This document shows, piece after piece, positions 1 to 10,295 of a stretch of 23,752 bases of DNA (the first letter of the stretch is position 1; every line of letters begins with the position of its first letter). Made by a program: the position numbers and the translations under genes. The stretch lies in NCBI GenBank assembly GCA_016800925.1, contig JABCPU010000855.1:1-23752 (forward strand), given 5' to 3'. Under the pieces are notes generated by a model that saw nothing but the letters and a program-made list of their open reading frames with translations, was not told where the DNA came from and did not search any database. Source of the DNA: Suillus spraguei (lineage: Eukaryota; Basidiomycota; Agaricomycetes; Boletales; Suillaceae).

Positions 1-165
1 AAGGACATGGGAGGACATCAGTATGTGGAACGTGGTGCGGTAGTCAGTACAGTGTGCGGTAAGCGTGGGATGCCGCCAGTACTGCTAAAGGGGTAAGACG
101 GCCATGGACGAGTGTCAAAAGACAAAAGATGGGGTTTTAAGCCCAGCGCCAATATGTTTGTTACA
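1..165 (-). repeat. LTR fragment (TGTAAC family), inverted, cut by window edge
   Basis: Read on the minus strand from 165 down to 1, this matches the start of the plus-strand LTR at 5,483-5,670. Shared blocks include TGTAACRAACATATT, TGGGCTTAAAACCC, CATGGCCGTCTTACCCC and GCGGCATCCCA. The match begins exactly at the TGTAAC terminus and runs off the left edge of the window. It is an old retrotransposon terminus with no coding capacity. Confidence 0.75.
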
Positions 166-171
166 CCATGG

Positions 172-206
172 TTCATCTACAGCCCAGGCTAGATTGTATC
201 TTTACA
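172..206 (+). repeat. 3' end fragment of the TGTAAC-family LTR
   Basis: The 35 bases reading TTCATCTACAGCCCAGG...TTTACA match the LTR 3' ends at 6,383-6,417 and 6,669-6,703 with only a few differences. Only six bases separate it from the oppositely oriented LTR start ending at 165, so two termini of one family sit back to back. This suggests nested insertion or rearrangement. Confidence 0.7.
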
Positions 207-884
207 GCAGTACTTCGAGCGGTAAAGTTACCAGTGGTTAAATCAATGAGCGAGATTCGAACAGAGAATAGTTCAAAGGCAAATAGATTGTGACTAGCGA
301 GCATTCAGATACTAAGTCCAAGTGAAGGGATGTAATGGGAAGTAATGGTAATGGTATGTATGTTGAGTCTTTTAACATATTTGAGCGCATACAAGATTAT
401 TAGGTGAGTCCAGTAGCGAGAAAGAAAATAAACAGGGTATTAACTAAGAGGCGCACAGTGTGTAGCGGCCCCTCGAGATGCAAGGTAAATCCTGCTGTAG
501 ATTTAGTAATGGCGGAAGCAAAGTAACTACACACCAATGGATCTAGACAGATTTGGACAGGACATGAGGGCATCAGCGCAAGGATCTGGTAAGGGTTCGT
601 GGCAGAAGTATGGTTCTGCCTTAGCAGAGCGAAAAGGTTATATACTCGCTATAGGGGAATTCTTCGGTTGCTGCCGCAGACAGTGTCATACATGGTATGA
701 GATTCATACTAAGCTAATATATAAGAAGGAGTGATAGGAAAGATCCAACAGTGCATACTATATCTCTAAGTTGTCCCATATTTTTTGCTCACACTTTGAT
801 TGTCTTTTACATTTTTACTTCATTTTAGTTCCTTCATATTCTATCCCCTTTTCATTTTATTCCAGAACTTTCTATTCTCAAATT
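207..884. other. Non-coding or relic sequence, no gene recognised
   Basis: An open frame of 65 codons (537-734, starting MDLDRFGQDM) has no domain I recognise and no splice or promoter context. Bases about 497-520 (AATGGCGGAAGCAAAGTAAC) loosely resemble the TGTAAC-family LTR near 5,785-5,800, so this may be more retrotransposon debris. Bases 760-880 are T-rich and featureless. Confidence 0.4.
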
Positions 885-1480
885 TGATGATTTATAAGAC
901 TTTCAGACTTGACTCATCATGTTTTGTCATGATTTATCATGCTTTGTAAGATCTTTGTAAGATTTGAACTTTATTTGTAAACTACTTAGTAAAAAGGATG
1001 AGTAAGCTCACCCAAAAGGCTTGGTTTGTCAGCTTTTGCATGACCAATCCCTGAGATGACTCAACAGCCTTTTGTCATGCTTTGTAAGAAATCACTGTAT
1101 TTATAATGTACTTAGTAAAATAAGCTGACTTAACACACTAAATAGGAAGGTTTCTTACCAATCTATGTGTAGAATCATGCTTAGTAAGTAGGGCCTCCAA
1201 AAGGTATATAAGGAGCCCATTTTTACCTGTAATAACAGCTTCCCACTTTACACTCTTGTCTCCAATCGTGTGAGAACCATAAGAACTGAAAGTGCAGGCA
1301 TACTAGCCTTGAAGTAAGACTAAGAAATCCATATCTACTCTGCATTATATACTACCTTACAGGGGTTGACTATATAATATCTAACAGCTCTCAGACTAAG
1401 CTTTACATATACAGATCTAAAGACTCTCTCTTTCAAGGGAAGGAGAGACACGCTGTCTTCTTAGATAGATGATCTATAGA
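885..1480 (+). repeat. LTR-like repeat, left member of an inverted pair
   Basis: This segment aligns, with gaps, to the reverse complement of about 3,560-4,085. Shared blocks in order are GACTCATCATG, GTCATGATTTRTCATGC, AAAAGGCTTGGTTTGT, TTCTTACCAATC, TCATGCTTAGTAAG, GTATATAAG (TATA-like), CGTGTGAGA and ACTAYCTTACAGGG. The TATA-like box about two thirds along, and a lack of coding, fit an LTR. The left copy has about 110 extra bases near 1,030-1,150. Exact ends were not determined. Confidence 0.55.
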
Positions 1481-1499
1481 TAAAGACCTATAAAACCAA

Positions 1500-2960
1500 A
1501 TATCTCCACGGTCAGTGATTCAGACAAATACCAATGACTGATAACGTGGTTGTACGTGGGTGGCTGTTTAATGTTCCCCAGGCTACGGTCAGCAAATGAG
1601 TCACTTCTGTGAGATCAGCAAACTCTTGGACAATGACAAAGATTCTCGAAACAACTAAACTTCAAAGAAAAACACAGAAGTCGAACAAACTTAGAAACAG
1701 AAGTAACTGGCCAAATTACTCCCTCCAACAATGCAGGTGTTTTGCAACAATTGTGCTACTGCAATTTGTGGGAAGTTACAACAATCACCTTCTCAGACAA
1801 GCAGGTAGAATCCCCGGTCAAGACTAGTCACTACTTCAGAGATCTTCTAGCTTACTATTGAACCTGCTGCCAAGGAACTCACTATGAGTATTAAGCAGAT
1901 AACAGGAATGGACGTCCTTGGATTTCAATACCAAGTCCCCTTTCAATAACTAGAGTCTATCAGTCAGTGAAGACCTTAACTCAGTATCGCTACTCAGATG
2001 TGCAGATCAAGTGTCACTGTCAACCTCTAAAGTCTCTCCCACTAAGCTACTCTGGCCTTAGATGGACTAAAGAGACAACACAAATATTAGAAACACAAGG
2101 ACACTTAGCACCAACAAACTTTGAAAGAGAGAGAGAGACCAGTAATCAAAGAAAAAGAAGAAAAGAGAAAGATTCAAAAGAAACAGAAGCAAGGAAACAG
2201 ACAACAGAGAAAGAAAAACAGAGAGGATGATGAAAGAAACTAGAATGAATTTGTCAAAGAAAAAAGATTTGTTGTCTTGCTGGTTGTCAGACACAGTGAG
2301 CTCAAGGTAGTGCTTGTCTCACAGTGTAGACTTCCAATCTTACTGTTGTTGACAATGTTCTTGACAGTGTGCTGATAGAGCTGGTCACACTTCACTCTCA
2401 GTTATATTTCTGAGGGGGAGAAAATCTCTCTCTTATTGACAAAAAGGTGGGTATTATATAGACAAAATGAATGGCTATGCTACTGTTTTCCCACATTTTG
2501 TAGGGGTGCTGACCTACCCTATTTATTGAATATTGTCATAGTTGATTTGTAATATGCTCAAGGGTGTGAGAAAAGTCATGTGGGATATCAATGGCTATGC
2601 ATAAATTTGAGATCAGGTGACTATTAGTGGCTATCCTAGGAGGAATATCAATTATGTAATATTTGAAGCATAAATTTGCACTTTTTTGTAGATGCATAGA
2701 GGTGACACGAGTGAATCATAATGTGTTTCATGAGTTTTTCTGCAGGGTAACTCTATGTAATTATTTTGCTGGGGTCACCTGACATCTGTGGGAATCTTAT
2801 GAAGTAGTTTCTGTAGCCAAACATACATAAACACACCCATGAAAAATGAATTAGAAATAATAAGCAAACTTTTACGAGCAAAAAGAAACTTTCGATTCTG
2901 CATCATGGATTATTTCTGAATAGAGGAACACTAAGCTATTATAGTCCTGGTACTATTTGT
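1500..2960. other. Degenerate retroelement interior, no gene recognised
   Basis: No long open frame or known domain is visible. Short frames (1,609-1,827 and 1,967-2,230) have no recognisable homologue. Bases 2,100-2,250 are strongly purine-rich and in one frame give a Lys/Arg/Glu-rich peptide, which could be a basic Gag-like tail or just biased composition. At 2,410-2,425 there is a GAGGGGGAGAAAA purine run that could be an old polypurine tract. The stretch lies between the two inverted LTR-like repeats, so a decayed retrotransposon interior is the simplest reading. Confidence 0.35.
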
Positions 2961-3182
2961 CAGCTGCAGTAGTGTTTAGTCAGCCATGCACCAGACCAGT
3001 TTGGTGCGTGTCAATGCACTCGGAGAACATGACAAAGTTGAAACAAACTTTCATAGGTTGAAACACGATCTACTAGGGTGAAACATACCTACTATACAAC
3101 ACTACTTCAAACCTCAAACTCAACACTTTCACACAGATCTTCAAGAGAAAGACCATTGAAAGATACCCACCCAAGAACTCAG

Positions 3183-3440
3183 CATGTTATCTCCCACGAA
3201 GTAGAAAAGTCGAGACCGTGTACTTAAGGACTGACAAGAAGTCTTATCCCTGTACGGTTGTGTTGTCACTGTATACGTGTTCTATATAAGACCCTTAAGT
3301 AGCAAGACAGTGATGTCTTGCTACTTGAGGGTCTTATAGGTGAAGGTGGAATACAATGACTATCACAATTGCAGTCCAATAAGACTATTAGGTGCCAGCT
3401 CCTCAAGTTCACAGTCTCTGACTTTTCTACTTCGTGGGAG
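3183..3440. repeat. Long inverted repeat (fold-back) with perfect-like core
   Basis: The left arm (3,183-3,309) and the reverse complement of the right arm (3,314-3,440) align throughout. Outer blocks share CTCCCACGAAGTAGAAAAGTC, followed by GTCTTAT and TATAAGACCC. The core 3,286-3,309 / 3,314-3,337 pairs over 24 bases with one mismatch around a 4-base loop (GTGA). The outer arms are clearly more diverged than the core. No protein is encoded with any confidence. Confidence 0.85.
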
Positions 3441-3559
3441 GTAACGTGATGTTTTGTGGTGGTCAAAGAGTAATAAAATTACCTTCTTGATTGATTACTT
3501 CTGATAGTAGGGAATGGGAAAATAGGTTTATTATAACCTAGAAATATGTACTGAGTGGC

Positions 3560-4085
3560 TTGTGAATTGGTGTCTCTTCCTGTAAAAGAGAGGTTGTAGA
3601 TACAAACTTAGATAGAATGATAGTTTGTTGTATAGGCAATCCCTGTAAGATAGTATACAACTCAACTGAATGTGATATACGATATATACAATGGTTTTCA
3701 AGGCAACTCGTAGGCCTACTACACTTTCTTCTGGATCTCACACGTATTGAGACAGAAAGGTGAAAACTAAACTCCAGCACTTCTGATTCTACGGTTCCCA
3801 ACGGTTTGGGACAAGAAAGAAGAGGGAAAAACTTATATATTCAAATATAGATGGAGTGCTTATATACATTTTGGAAACCACCCTTACTAAGCATGACTCA
3901 TAACTGATTGGTAAGAATATGCTTACAAACCAAGCCTTTTAGGTGTGATGAATCAGCTGCTTACTAAAGTACATGAGTAGATATTTACAAATCATGGTGG
4001 AATATTACAAAGCATGACAAATCATGACAAACATGATGAGTCATGTAAAGTCTGTACAAATCAGATATTACTAATCACATGACAT
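3560..4085 (-). repeat. LTR-like repeat, right member of the inverted pair
   Basis: On the minus strand this repeats the order of blocks seen at 885-1,480, including the TATA-like GTATATAAG, here near 3,860. It is shorter because it lacks about 110 bases present in the left copy. Opposite orientation rules out a simple intact LTR retrotransposon. Either two insertions face each other, or the region is one large fold-back element. Confidence 0.55.
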
Positions 4086-4267
4086 GCTTACAAACATACA
4101 TATCTGAGTGGCTTAATAATGAAATCTGATGGCTGAATAAGCACAGAAAAATATGAAAGAGATGGAACATATAATACAACTAAATAGAGCATGAGAAAAT
4201 AGTACTGTCCTTATAACTGTGAAGTATATCCTTATACACTTCTTTCCTAATCATGTATACTTGTATA

Positions 4268-4866
4268 TGTCATGGTATGAACCACATACCATGCATGACA
4301 ACATGCACTCCTCCAGTACCCTTTGCGCTCATATGTGCTCTTCGCGCTCCTCACACTTCTCGTGTCTCAAGCGCCTCTGTCGCATTCAATGCCTCCTTCT
4401 GTGCTTCAACATGCACTATTCCCTGGTTCACACAAACACCCTCTGGCTCAAGGACTACGTCTGGTGTCATGTTTCCTTTTATCTTTTCATTTGCATCTAC
4501 CTATGACTCGTGCGTTGCCTCATTGGCTCATACCCTTAATACCTTTGGCTCCGCACCCGTGACTCCTTTTGCACATGTGTGATTCATTGGTTCATACGCC
4601 TCTGACTCATCTATGAGCATGTGTCTTCCTATTGGCTATCTGACTTCATACTTAATCTAGCAATACTTACGTATTTGTGCTCCGCTTCAATTCTACATAT
4701 AAATACATGCAGATAGCCTTTGTGCTTCTTTAACTTGAATCTACTGATCTTCAACCTGAACTTCCTTCAATAAGCTTTTCATAAGCTTATCGTCACTATT
4801 CGAACTTCATAGAAGCTCATCACTTCTACGTCTTTGATTGTTGTCAAGAACCTCGTCTCTGTGACA
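4268..4866 (+). repeat. Candidate solo LTR (TGTCA...TGACA)
   Basis: The segment starts TGTCA and ends TGACA, giving the short inverted TG...CA termini of an LTR. It contains a TATA-like ACATATAAATAC near 4,695 and is pyrimidine-rich with no convincing coding. The expected 5-base target duplication is not seen (flanks GTATA and TAGGT), so the ends or the identity may be wrong. Open frames inside (4,219-4,582) overlap each other in different frames and look fortuitous. Confidence 0.35.
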
Positions 4867-5482
4867 TAGGTCATGAGATAGCGCATGGCACTTACCTCCA
4901 ACCAATGCAACTAACTAGTGCACTCCATGCTAGGAGACCAATATGCATGGGCCGCTGCTCTTTATAGAGCGCCTGTCGCAGACACCACTCAAGTTCCTTA
5001 GCACCTGGCTAGGTCGCTAACAACAGCAGAAGAGCAAGATGCAGAGTGGGGAGAGTAACAAGATAGAGACAGAGTGGGGAGGGCAATGAGACAGAGACAG
5101 AGCCACAGTAGGGAGACAAAGATGCAGAATGATGACAGGGAGGTGAAAGGCAGCGGATTGAGATTGATGAACAGCGCCCTTTTATATTGCTGTAGGCAGG
5201 GGCATACTGCCAGGATGCATAGGGTGGGGGCACACTGCCAGAATGCCTAAAGACAGCTCCAGGCTGCCTGTACATTGAGCGGCACCCAAAGGAATTCATA
5301 TAAAACTAGCAGTGAGCAATGGAGCATACCCTGGTAAAGGAATAAGATGATTGAGCTTACGCTGTGCCTGTTTCCGGGACTCAATAGGCCAAAAGGTCCA
5401 TTAGCACAAACAACACCAACTGATGATGAGCAATGAGCAGCAGTGACATCTCTGATTTCAGAAAAATTCTGAGGTGTCCCGG
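4867..5482. other. Retroelement debris with imperfect purine-rich tandem repeats
   Basis: No gene is recognised. Bases 5,040-5,115 repeat GAGTGGGGAG and GAGACAGAGACAGAG motifs with a period of roughly 35 bases. One frame gives MLGDQYAWAAALYRAP at about 4,928, a short peptide that could be a Gag remnant but is too short to assign. The region ends against the TGTAAC LTR start. Confidence 0.4.
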
Positions 5483-6703
5483 TGTAACGAACATATTAGC
5501 ACTGGGCTTAAAACCCTATCTTTTGACACTCATCTCATGTCTATAGAGTTACCACTTGTCCATGGCCGTCTTACCCCTTTAGCATTGCCGGCGGCATCCC
5601 ATGCTTACCACACACTGTACCAACTGCCGCACCTTCGTTCCACCTACTGATGTCCTTCCATGTCCTTGCTGCGTCCACATAGCTCCATTTGGTGCATTGT
5701 TTGTTTTATGTTCATTATCACTGATTCCACGGCAAGTCTTATTACATGTTGCCTTGTGCCGCAGCGCCTCGCGCTAATGTTTACATATGGCGGTTACTAC
5801 ACTTGAGCGCTACTGATCTCGCTAGAGTATTCCGAATACATATGATTTAGGATATAAGCACCGCGTACCCTGCCCGATACAGTACTGATTTACCCCATTG
5901 CATGTACTATAGGTCAGGATTATTGTCTAGCTCTGGATCTACCCAGTAGTAGACTTAGTCTTTAAAGTTCTTTATCACTCGTTAATTGATCATGCTTATT
6001 CTCCGTTACCACTGGACTTTTGATTGCTATTTTGACTGAACTTCTCACGCACTGCTACTTCACTGCTGAAAGTACCACAGCCTTCTTTACTGTTTCTTTG
6101 CACCACTCACACTTACCGCTACCGCTGATATCACCGCTCACTTGACGTAACTGTTTCAAGTATTATTTCGACCAAGGTAGCTCTGCTACATATGACGCTA
6201 GTTCCAGCAGCATCATTGCTGACCGCAGCAACTTACTGCTGACTATGATGCTACATTTGCACATTTGTTTGACTTGAACTTGACCATACTAACAGGCATC
6301 CCCCTTAGGGTCGAACACTCTTGTTTCGCAAGTGAAGCAGACTAGACAGAGCGCAAGACTCACATACTAACTTAGGAGGTAGTTTATCTACAGCCCAGGT
6401 TAGGTTGTATCTTTACACCGCTCACTCAACGTAACAGTTTCAAGTATTATTTCGACCAAGGTAGCTCCGCTACATACGACGCTAGTTCCGGCAGCATCAT
6501 TGCTGACCGTGGCAACTTACTGCTGACTACAACACTACATTTGCACATTTGTTTGACTTGAACTTGACCATACTAACAGGCATCCCCCTTTAGGGTCGAA
6601 CACTCTTATTTCACAAGTGAAGCAGACTAGACAGAGCGCAAGACCACACATACTAACTTAGGAGGTAGTTTATCTACAGCCCAGGTTAGGTTGTATCTTT
6701 ACA
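5483..6703 (+). repeat. LTR of TGTAAC family, with duplicated 3' part
   Basis: The left boundary is defined by TGTAAC at 5,483, which is where the inverted copy at 165 also stops matching. The right boundary is TTTACA at 6,703, also seen at 206 and 6,417. TGTAA and TTACA form matching inverted termini. No target-site duplication is visible at the outer edges. The roughly 1.2 kb length is inflated by the tandem duplication of its last third. No protein is encoded. Confidence 0.6.
6132..6703 (+). repeat. Tandem duplication of about 285 bases inside the LTR
   Basis: Copy 1 runs about 6,132-6,417 and copy 2 about 6,416-6,703. Each begins CACCGCTCACT and ends TTGTATCTTTACA. I count roughly 16 differences, almost all transitions, plus one inserted T. 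Both copies keep the LTR 3' terminus, so the first terminus is now internal. Confidence 0.85.
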
Positions 6704-6779
6704 CTGGATATCCCAAATTAGGTGGGACGGACAGGACAGATGGAATGGACAGTCATTTCCAATTTTCTGGTAACAATAA

Positions 6780-6876
6780 GAGTCAGTTCAGCAACTCAAT
6801 GTTGGGGCGTATTTGCCAACATGTACATCTGGCACAATGTGAGTGGCACCGGCATACTCCTTCAGCCAGTCAGAGC
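6780..6876 (+). repeat. Left terminal inverted repeat of the PIF/Harbinger element
   Basis: This matches the reverse complement of 10,296-10,392 over 97 bases with five substitutions that I can see. It starts GAGTCAGTTCAGCAACTC directly after TAA. All five differences are CA here where the right repeat has CG. Confidence 0.92.
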
Positions 6877-6999
6877 CTGAACCTTCCCTATCTACTGACC
6901 AGCACCACAATGGACTGGATCGATCCTCACCTCCACAAGCTAATCTATTCATCTGTCATCACTGTTGTGTCCATCTGCAGTCAATTTACTACTGTCCTA

Positions 7000-8776
7000 A
7001 TGGCTACTGAATCAACTACTGTCAGTACTGCTCTAAGTGAACCAAAAGCACAGTGGAACATAGCAGAAACCAATGCCCTTCTGGACTACTTGCTCAGGAA
7101 CATCTCCGAGGCTGGGGATGGCGGAAATTTCAAGGCATCTACATTGCTTCAGCAGCAACTGCTCTTGCAACAGCCAACTTGCTAACTGCTGGCCCTCCAA
7201 AGACAAGTAAACACTGTAGAAATAAATGGAACTCTGTGAGTGCATTGAGATTCTCTAAGTCATAATCTACTAACATCTACCCCTGTACTAGCTCAAAGGG
7301 ACATACAGAGAGATCCAAAACTATCGCAATGTCTCAGGGGCTCATTGGGACAACATAAAAGGTGCTGGAATTGAAGGAGAGGCTGTGTCAGAGGTGTTCA
7401 ATAGCTATGTTGGGTCAAGTGTATGTCCTCTGTTCAAGACTATCTAAGGTATTCTAATACATTAAATAGACATCCCACACTTCAATGCGCCAATTTTCCA
7501 ACAGCGGATGGTTATTCTATGATAAAGTAGTTGAGATCTTACCAAATGGTACTGGCACTCAGGGAACTCATGCTTTTCATCCAGCAGCTGCTGCAGCTCC
7601 AGTACTGGCTGATGATGATGTTGGGCCTGGAGCTGAGCATATCATTGCTGCTGCCGCTGCAACCATCATTGCATCAGCTGTCACCACCAGCACTAACCCT
7701 GTTACTACTACCATGGAACCATCTCATGATATTAACTTCAGTGCTTCCCGTCTTCCCCCTCCCACTGTCACATCCAGCTTTGGCACTGGAAAATGTACTT
7801 GTGATGACACATCATATGATATGGAATAATCAAGCCACCTATCTACTCATCCGTCATTTTCTGGCCCCGTGGAATCCACTACTTTGGTATCAGTACCCCC
7901 TCCTGCAAAAAAAACATGATCTGGATGCCATGGTGATGGTGCAGTCACATTGATGACCAATGCAGCATGAGGGTTGAAGGTTTCACCCACCACTGCTGTT
8001 GTTGGCATGCAAGGTTCAATTAATCGCATCAGTGACATTCTTGAAAAAGCTGTCACTGCAGTGCCTGTGCCTGCACCACCACCACCAGCTCCTCTTCCTC
8101 CCCCTCGGTTACATCAACTCTTGATCATGCCATGATTCTTTTGCAGACTGAGGATGCAGAAGTGCCTGAAGCGGACTTGTGTTACAATCGTATGTGCCCC
8201 TATTCATTTTCCCTTTGTTCCTTTTACTTGTATATCTTGTCACGTGACTCTGACTCATATGCTCAACGCATTTGTACAATACATGCCTTCCTTATTAGGA
8301 TACGCAGTCACATCACGGTTACTTGGTCTGTGCGCACATATTGGCCTATTTAAGCACAGTGTACTTGTAGTAGATTCCCTACTTTAATCTTACTGGGTTT
8401 TACCTGGAATCTCCTTCGCTTAGGTCTCCAACCTAAGTCGTCTTGAATCGTCTCTAAGTCTAAGCACTCCTTAGCCTTAGTCTCTATTCTCGCGGATACC
8501 TCTTAAGACTTGTCTTTGAGGCTGAACCCTTGATCGTACTCGGAACGCGTTCCTTGTACTTTCACGTTGTCCTCTTTTGGACATTGTAAGAACTCCCAGC
8601 AGACCGTCTGTGTCTTTTCACTGTCGCTGGTGATGCCACCCCCAGTTCATAACAACTTGGGCCGACTGTTACTGATCTTTACAACTAATGAGAGGGCAAT
8701 GGAGATTTATATGCAGAGCCCACTTGGACCACGTCATGCTTATATTAGGGCACTTCTTGAGGATGTGGCGAAGTAG
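7000..8776 (+). pseudogene. Myb/SANT-like DNA-binding protein of PIF/Harbinger, broken
   Basis: This is the accessory protein of PIF/Harbinger elements, thought to bind the element ends and help the transposase. From the ATG at 7,000 (MATESTTVST) the read shows the fungal Myb/SANT-like motif: WNIAETNALLDYL, then AGDGGNFK, TAGPPKTSKHC, NKWNS, then GTYREIQNYRNVSGAHWDN, GAGIEGEA and SMRQFSNSGWLFYDK, ending EILPNGTG. Two introns fit: 7,236-7,291 (branch CTAAC) and 7,421-7,469, both keeping frame. The C-terminal part contains VVGMQGSINRISDILEKAV and, after the inserted LTR, a tail ending LLEDVAK and TAG at 8,776. Breaks: a one-base frame change near 7,137, in-frame stops at 7,827, 7,917 and 7,968, a second frame change in the C-rich run near 8,100, and the LTR at 8,180-8,654. 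The frame across the two sides of the LTR still joins once one ACTTG is ignored, so the LTR inserted into the coding sequence. Confidence 0.88.
8180..8654 (+). repeat. Solo LTR inserted in the Myb/SANT gene, target duplication ACTTG
   Basis: The 475-base insert starts TGTTAC and ends ATAACA, with inverted TGTTA/TAACA termini. It is flanked by identical ACTTG at 8,175-8,179 and 8,655-8,659. A TATA-like CTATTTAAGCAC lies near 8,346. No second LTR or internal region is present, so it is a solo LTR, normally left by recombination between two LTRs. The orientation is inferred from the TATA-like box. Confidence 0.92.
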
Positions 8777-8951
8777 GTATCACATTCATATCTCGTCTCT
8801 TACTTGTACAATATATCTTAGGCTGTATTCTCATCTTTGTCTGCTGTTCCTGTGATTGTCACGCTGTTTTCTGTCTGCTTTGTTGTTTGTTGTCACACCA
8901 TCATTGTCAAGTCTCACATCATGTAGCATTGGGTTGTAATACACATATGAT

Positions 8952-10276
8952 CTATGCACAAGTGCCATTGTTTGCATCTGCACCCTCACTCTCCTCTGTG
9001 CTCTCATCACCATCCATGTCAAGTAAGAAGTCCTCTTCATCTAAGCCATCACCGTCTGCTAGCGCCTGTTCATGCAAAGTCTCTCTATATTGAGCCCACA
9101 TATCTTTTGCAATGCGATCACGCAAGCAGCTCATTTCGTCATCTGATGTTTCTTCCCCCAGTACTGCTGCCTCAAGTGTGTTGGTCTCATCCTCAGCCGG
9201 ATCCCCATCTGAGTTAGTATCTGGGAGAGGACCCTCCTGTGGGTCATGCAAGCATATAAAGTTGTGAATTGTACATAGAGCAGCAGTAATCTGTGCTTGA
9301 ATATATAAATTATACCTTGGTGTGAGAATGAGGATGCAGAAGCGATGCTTTAAGACACCAAAGACACGTTCAATGACGTTCCTTGCCATGGCATGGCGAA
9401 GATTGAATAGTTCCTCTTTATTGTGTGGCCTGTTGTCAATGTAAGTATCTAAGAGACAATGTTTGAAAGATCATGATCTTACCTTGTGCTTGCTCATCCA
9501 CAGCGTAGAGGGTAACCTGCATCAGCTAGAAAATATTTTGCTGGGGGGATATGAAGGTCCTTGGTACACACGTCCTCGAAAATACATGCATCTGTGGCAG
9601 ATCCCTCCCAGCCAGTAAGGGCATATGTAAAATTCATTTCAAAGTCAGAGGCAAACAGGCAGTTTTGAGAGATGAGGCCTTTGCAATCACAGTAGGCGGC
9701 ACATTCAAGTGCAGGAGGTGTGGCATGGATATGGCTCCTGTCAAGTGCCCCAATGGCATCCTGCAAAAGTATCTAGAGATATAGTGAGACAAATGAGCTG
9801 AATCCATGAGAATATGACACTTACCAAGAGGTTGTCTCATTGGAACACTGAAATCTTTCCCCGATGTGCTGGATTGACAAGCCTGTAACAGCAGCATAGA
9901 GAAAAATTGCAAGTTGCTCTTCAAGAGAGACAAACTTGGAGTCAGAATACCCAAGGGTACATAGTTCTGATATGAGCTCTGCAAAGACATAGGCATGCAC
10001 TCCGAGCTCACAATGAATGTGTTCCAGATGACCAGTGAGTAATTCAACAACCTACACTTCCCCAGAAAGCACTGATGTGTGGTAGGGTTCTGGGTCCCTT
10101 GGGTACATAGACGCTACAAGACTGCCGGATGCATGGATGAGAATGCTGAGTAGAAGTACTGCATACTGTATTATCTTATGATGAAGTTGAGATCGGTTTT
10201 GAAGACGAAGCCCTGGAAGGACTTCAGGTAAGAACTCCATAGCTATGATGATATGATTCACGAGCTCAGGGATCAT
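8952..10276 (-). pseudogene. PIF/Harbinger transposase (DDE_Tnp_4 family), broken
   Basis: This would be the cut-and-paste nuclease of the element. On the minus strand from 10,276: N-terminal region (MIPELVNHIIIAMEFLPE), then YHTSVLSGE, GVHAYVFAELISELCTLGY, FVSLEEQLAIFLYAAVTGL, GERFQCSNET, and the catalytic fold. Catalytic candidates are D in GALDRSHIHA (codon near 9,740), D in GSATDACIFEDV (near 9,590) and E in NVIERVFGVLKHRF (near 9,370), followed by QITAALCTIHNFI and an acidic tail ending at TAG 8,952. Introns are likely at 9,773-9,824 and 9,430-9,482. Lesions: TAG at 10,052-10,054 where the family has Trp, about 40 codons missing between the SNET and DAIG motifs, and about 10 codons missing with a frame change after LADAGYPL near 9,500. 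All three catalytic residues survive, but the protein cannot be made whole. The family assignment rests on motif recognition. Confidence 0.88.
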
Positions 10277-10295
10277 AGCCTAGGATTACATTCGA

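Noticed and set aside
240..265. GAGATTCGAACAGAG, resembling a tRNA T-loop in reverse
   Set aside because: No acceptor stem, anticodon arm or full B box could be paired around it.
2067..2294. Leu/Phe/Ser-rich minus-strand open frame resembling membrane helices
   Set aside because: It is the complement of a purine-rich tract, so the hydrophobic look is a composition artefact.
4219..4582. Three overlapping plus-strand open frames of 79-109 codons
   Set aside because: They overlap each other in different frames within a pyrimidine-rich LTR-like stretch, and none shows a motif or splice context.
7531..7953. 140-codon Leu-rich plus-strand open frame
   Set aside because: It is out of frame with the Myb/SANT exon; the frame with SMRQFSNSGWLFYDK is the real one.
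8180..8654. Reading the insert in the Myb/SANT gene as a large intron
   Set aside because: It has LTR-type TGTTAC...ATAACA ends and a perfect 5-base target duplication, with no splice sites at its edges.
9634..10050. 138-codon minus-strand open frame
   Set aside because: It is an out-of-frame shadow of the transposase; the neighbouring frame carries the family motifs (FVSLEEQLAIFL, GERFQCSNET).
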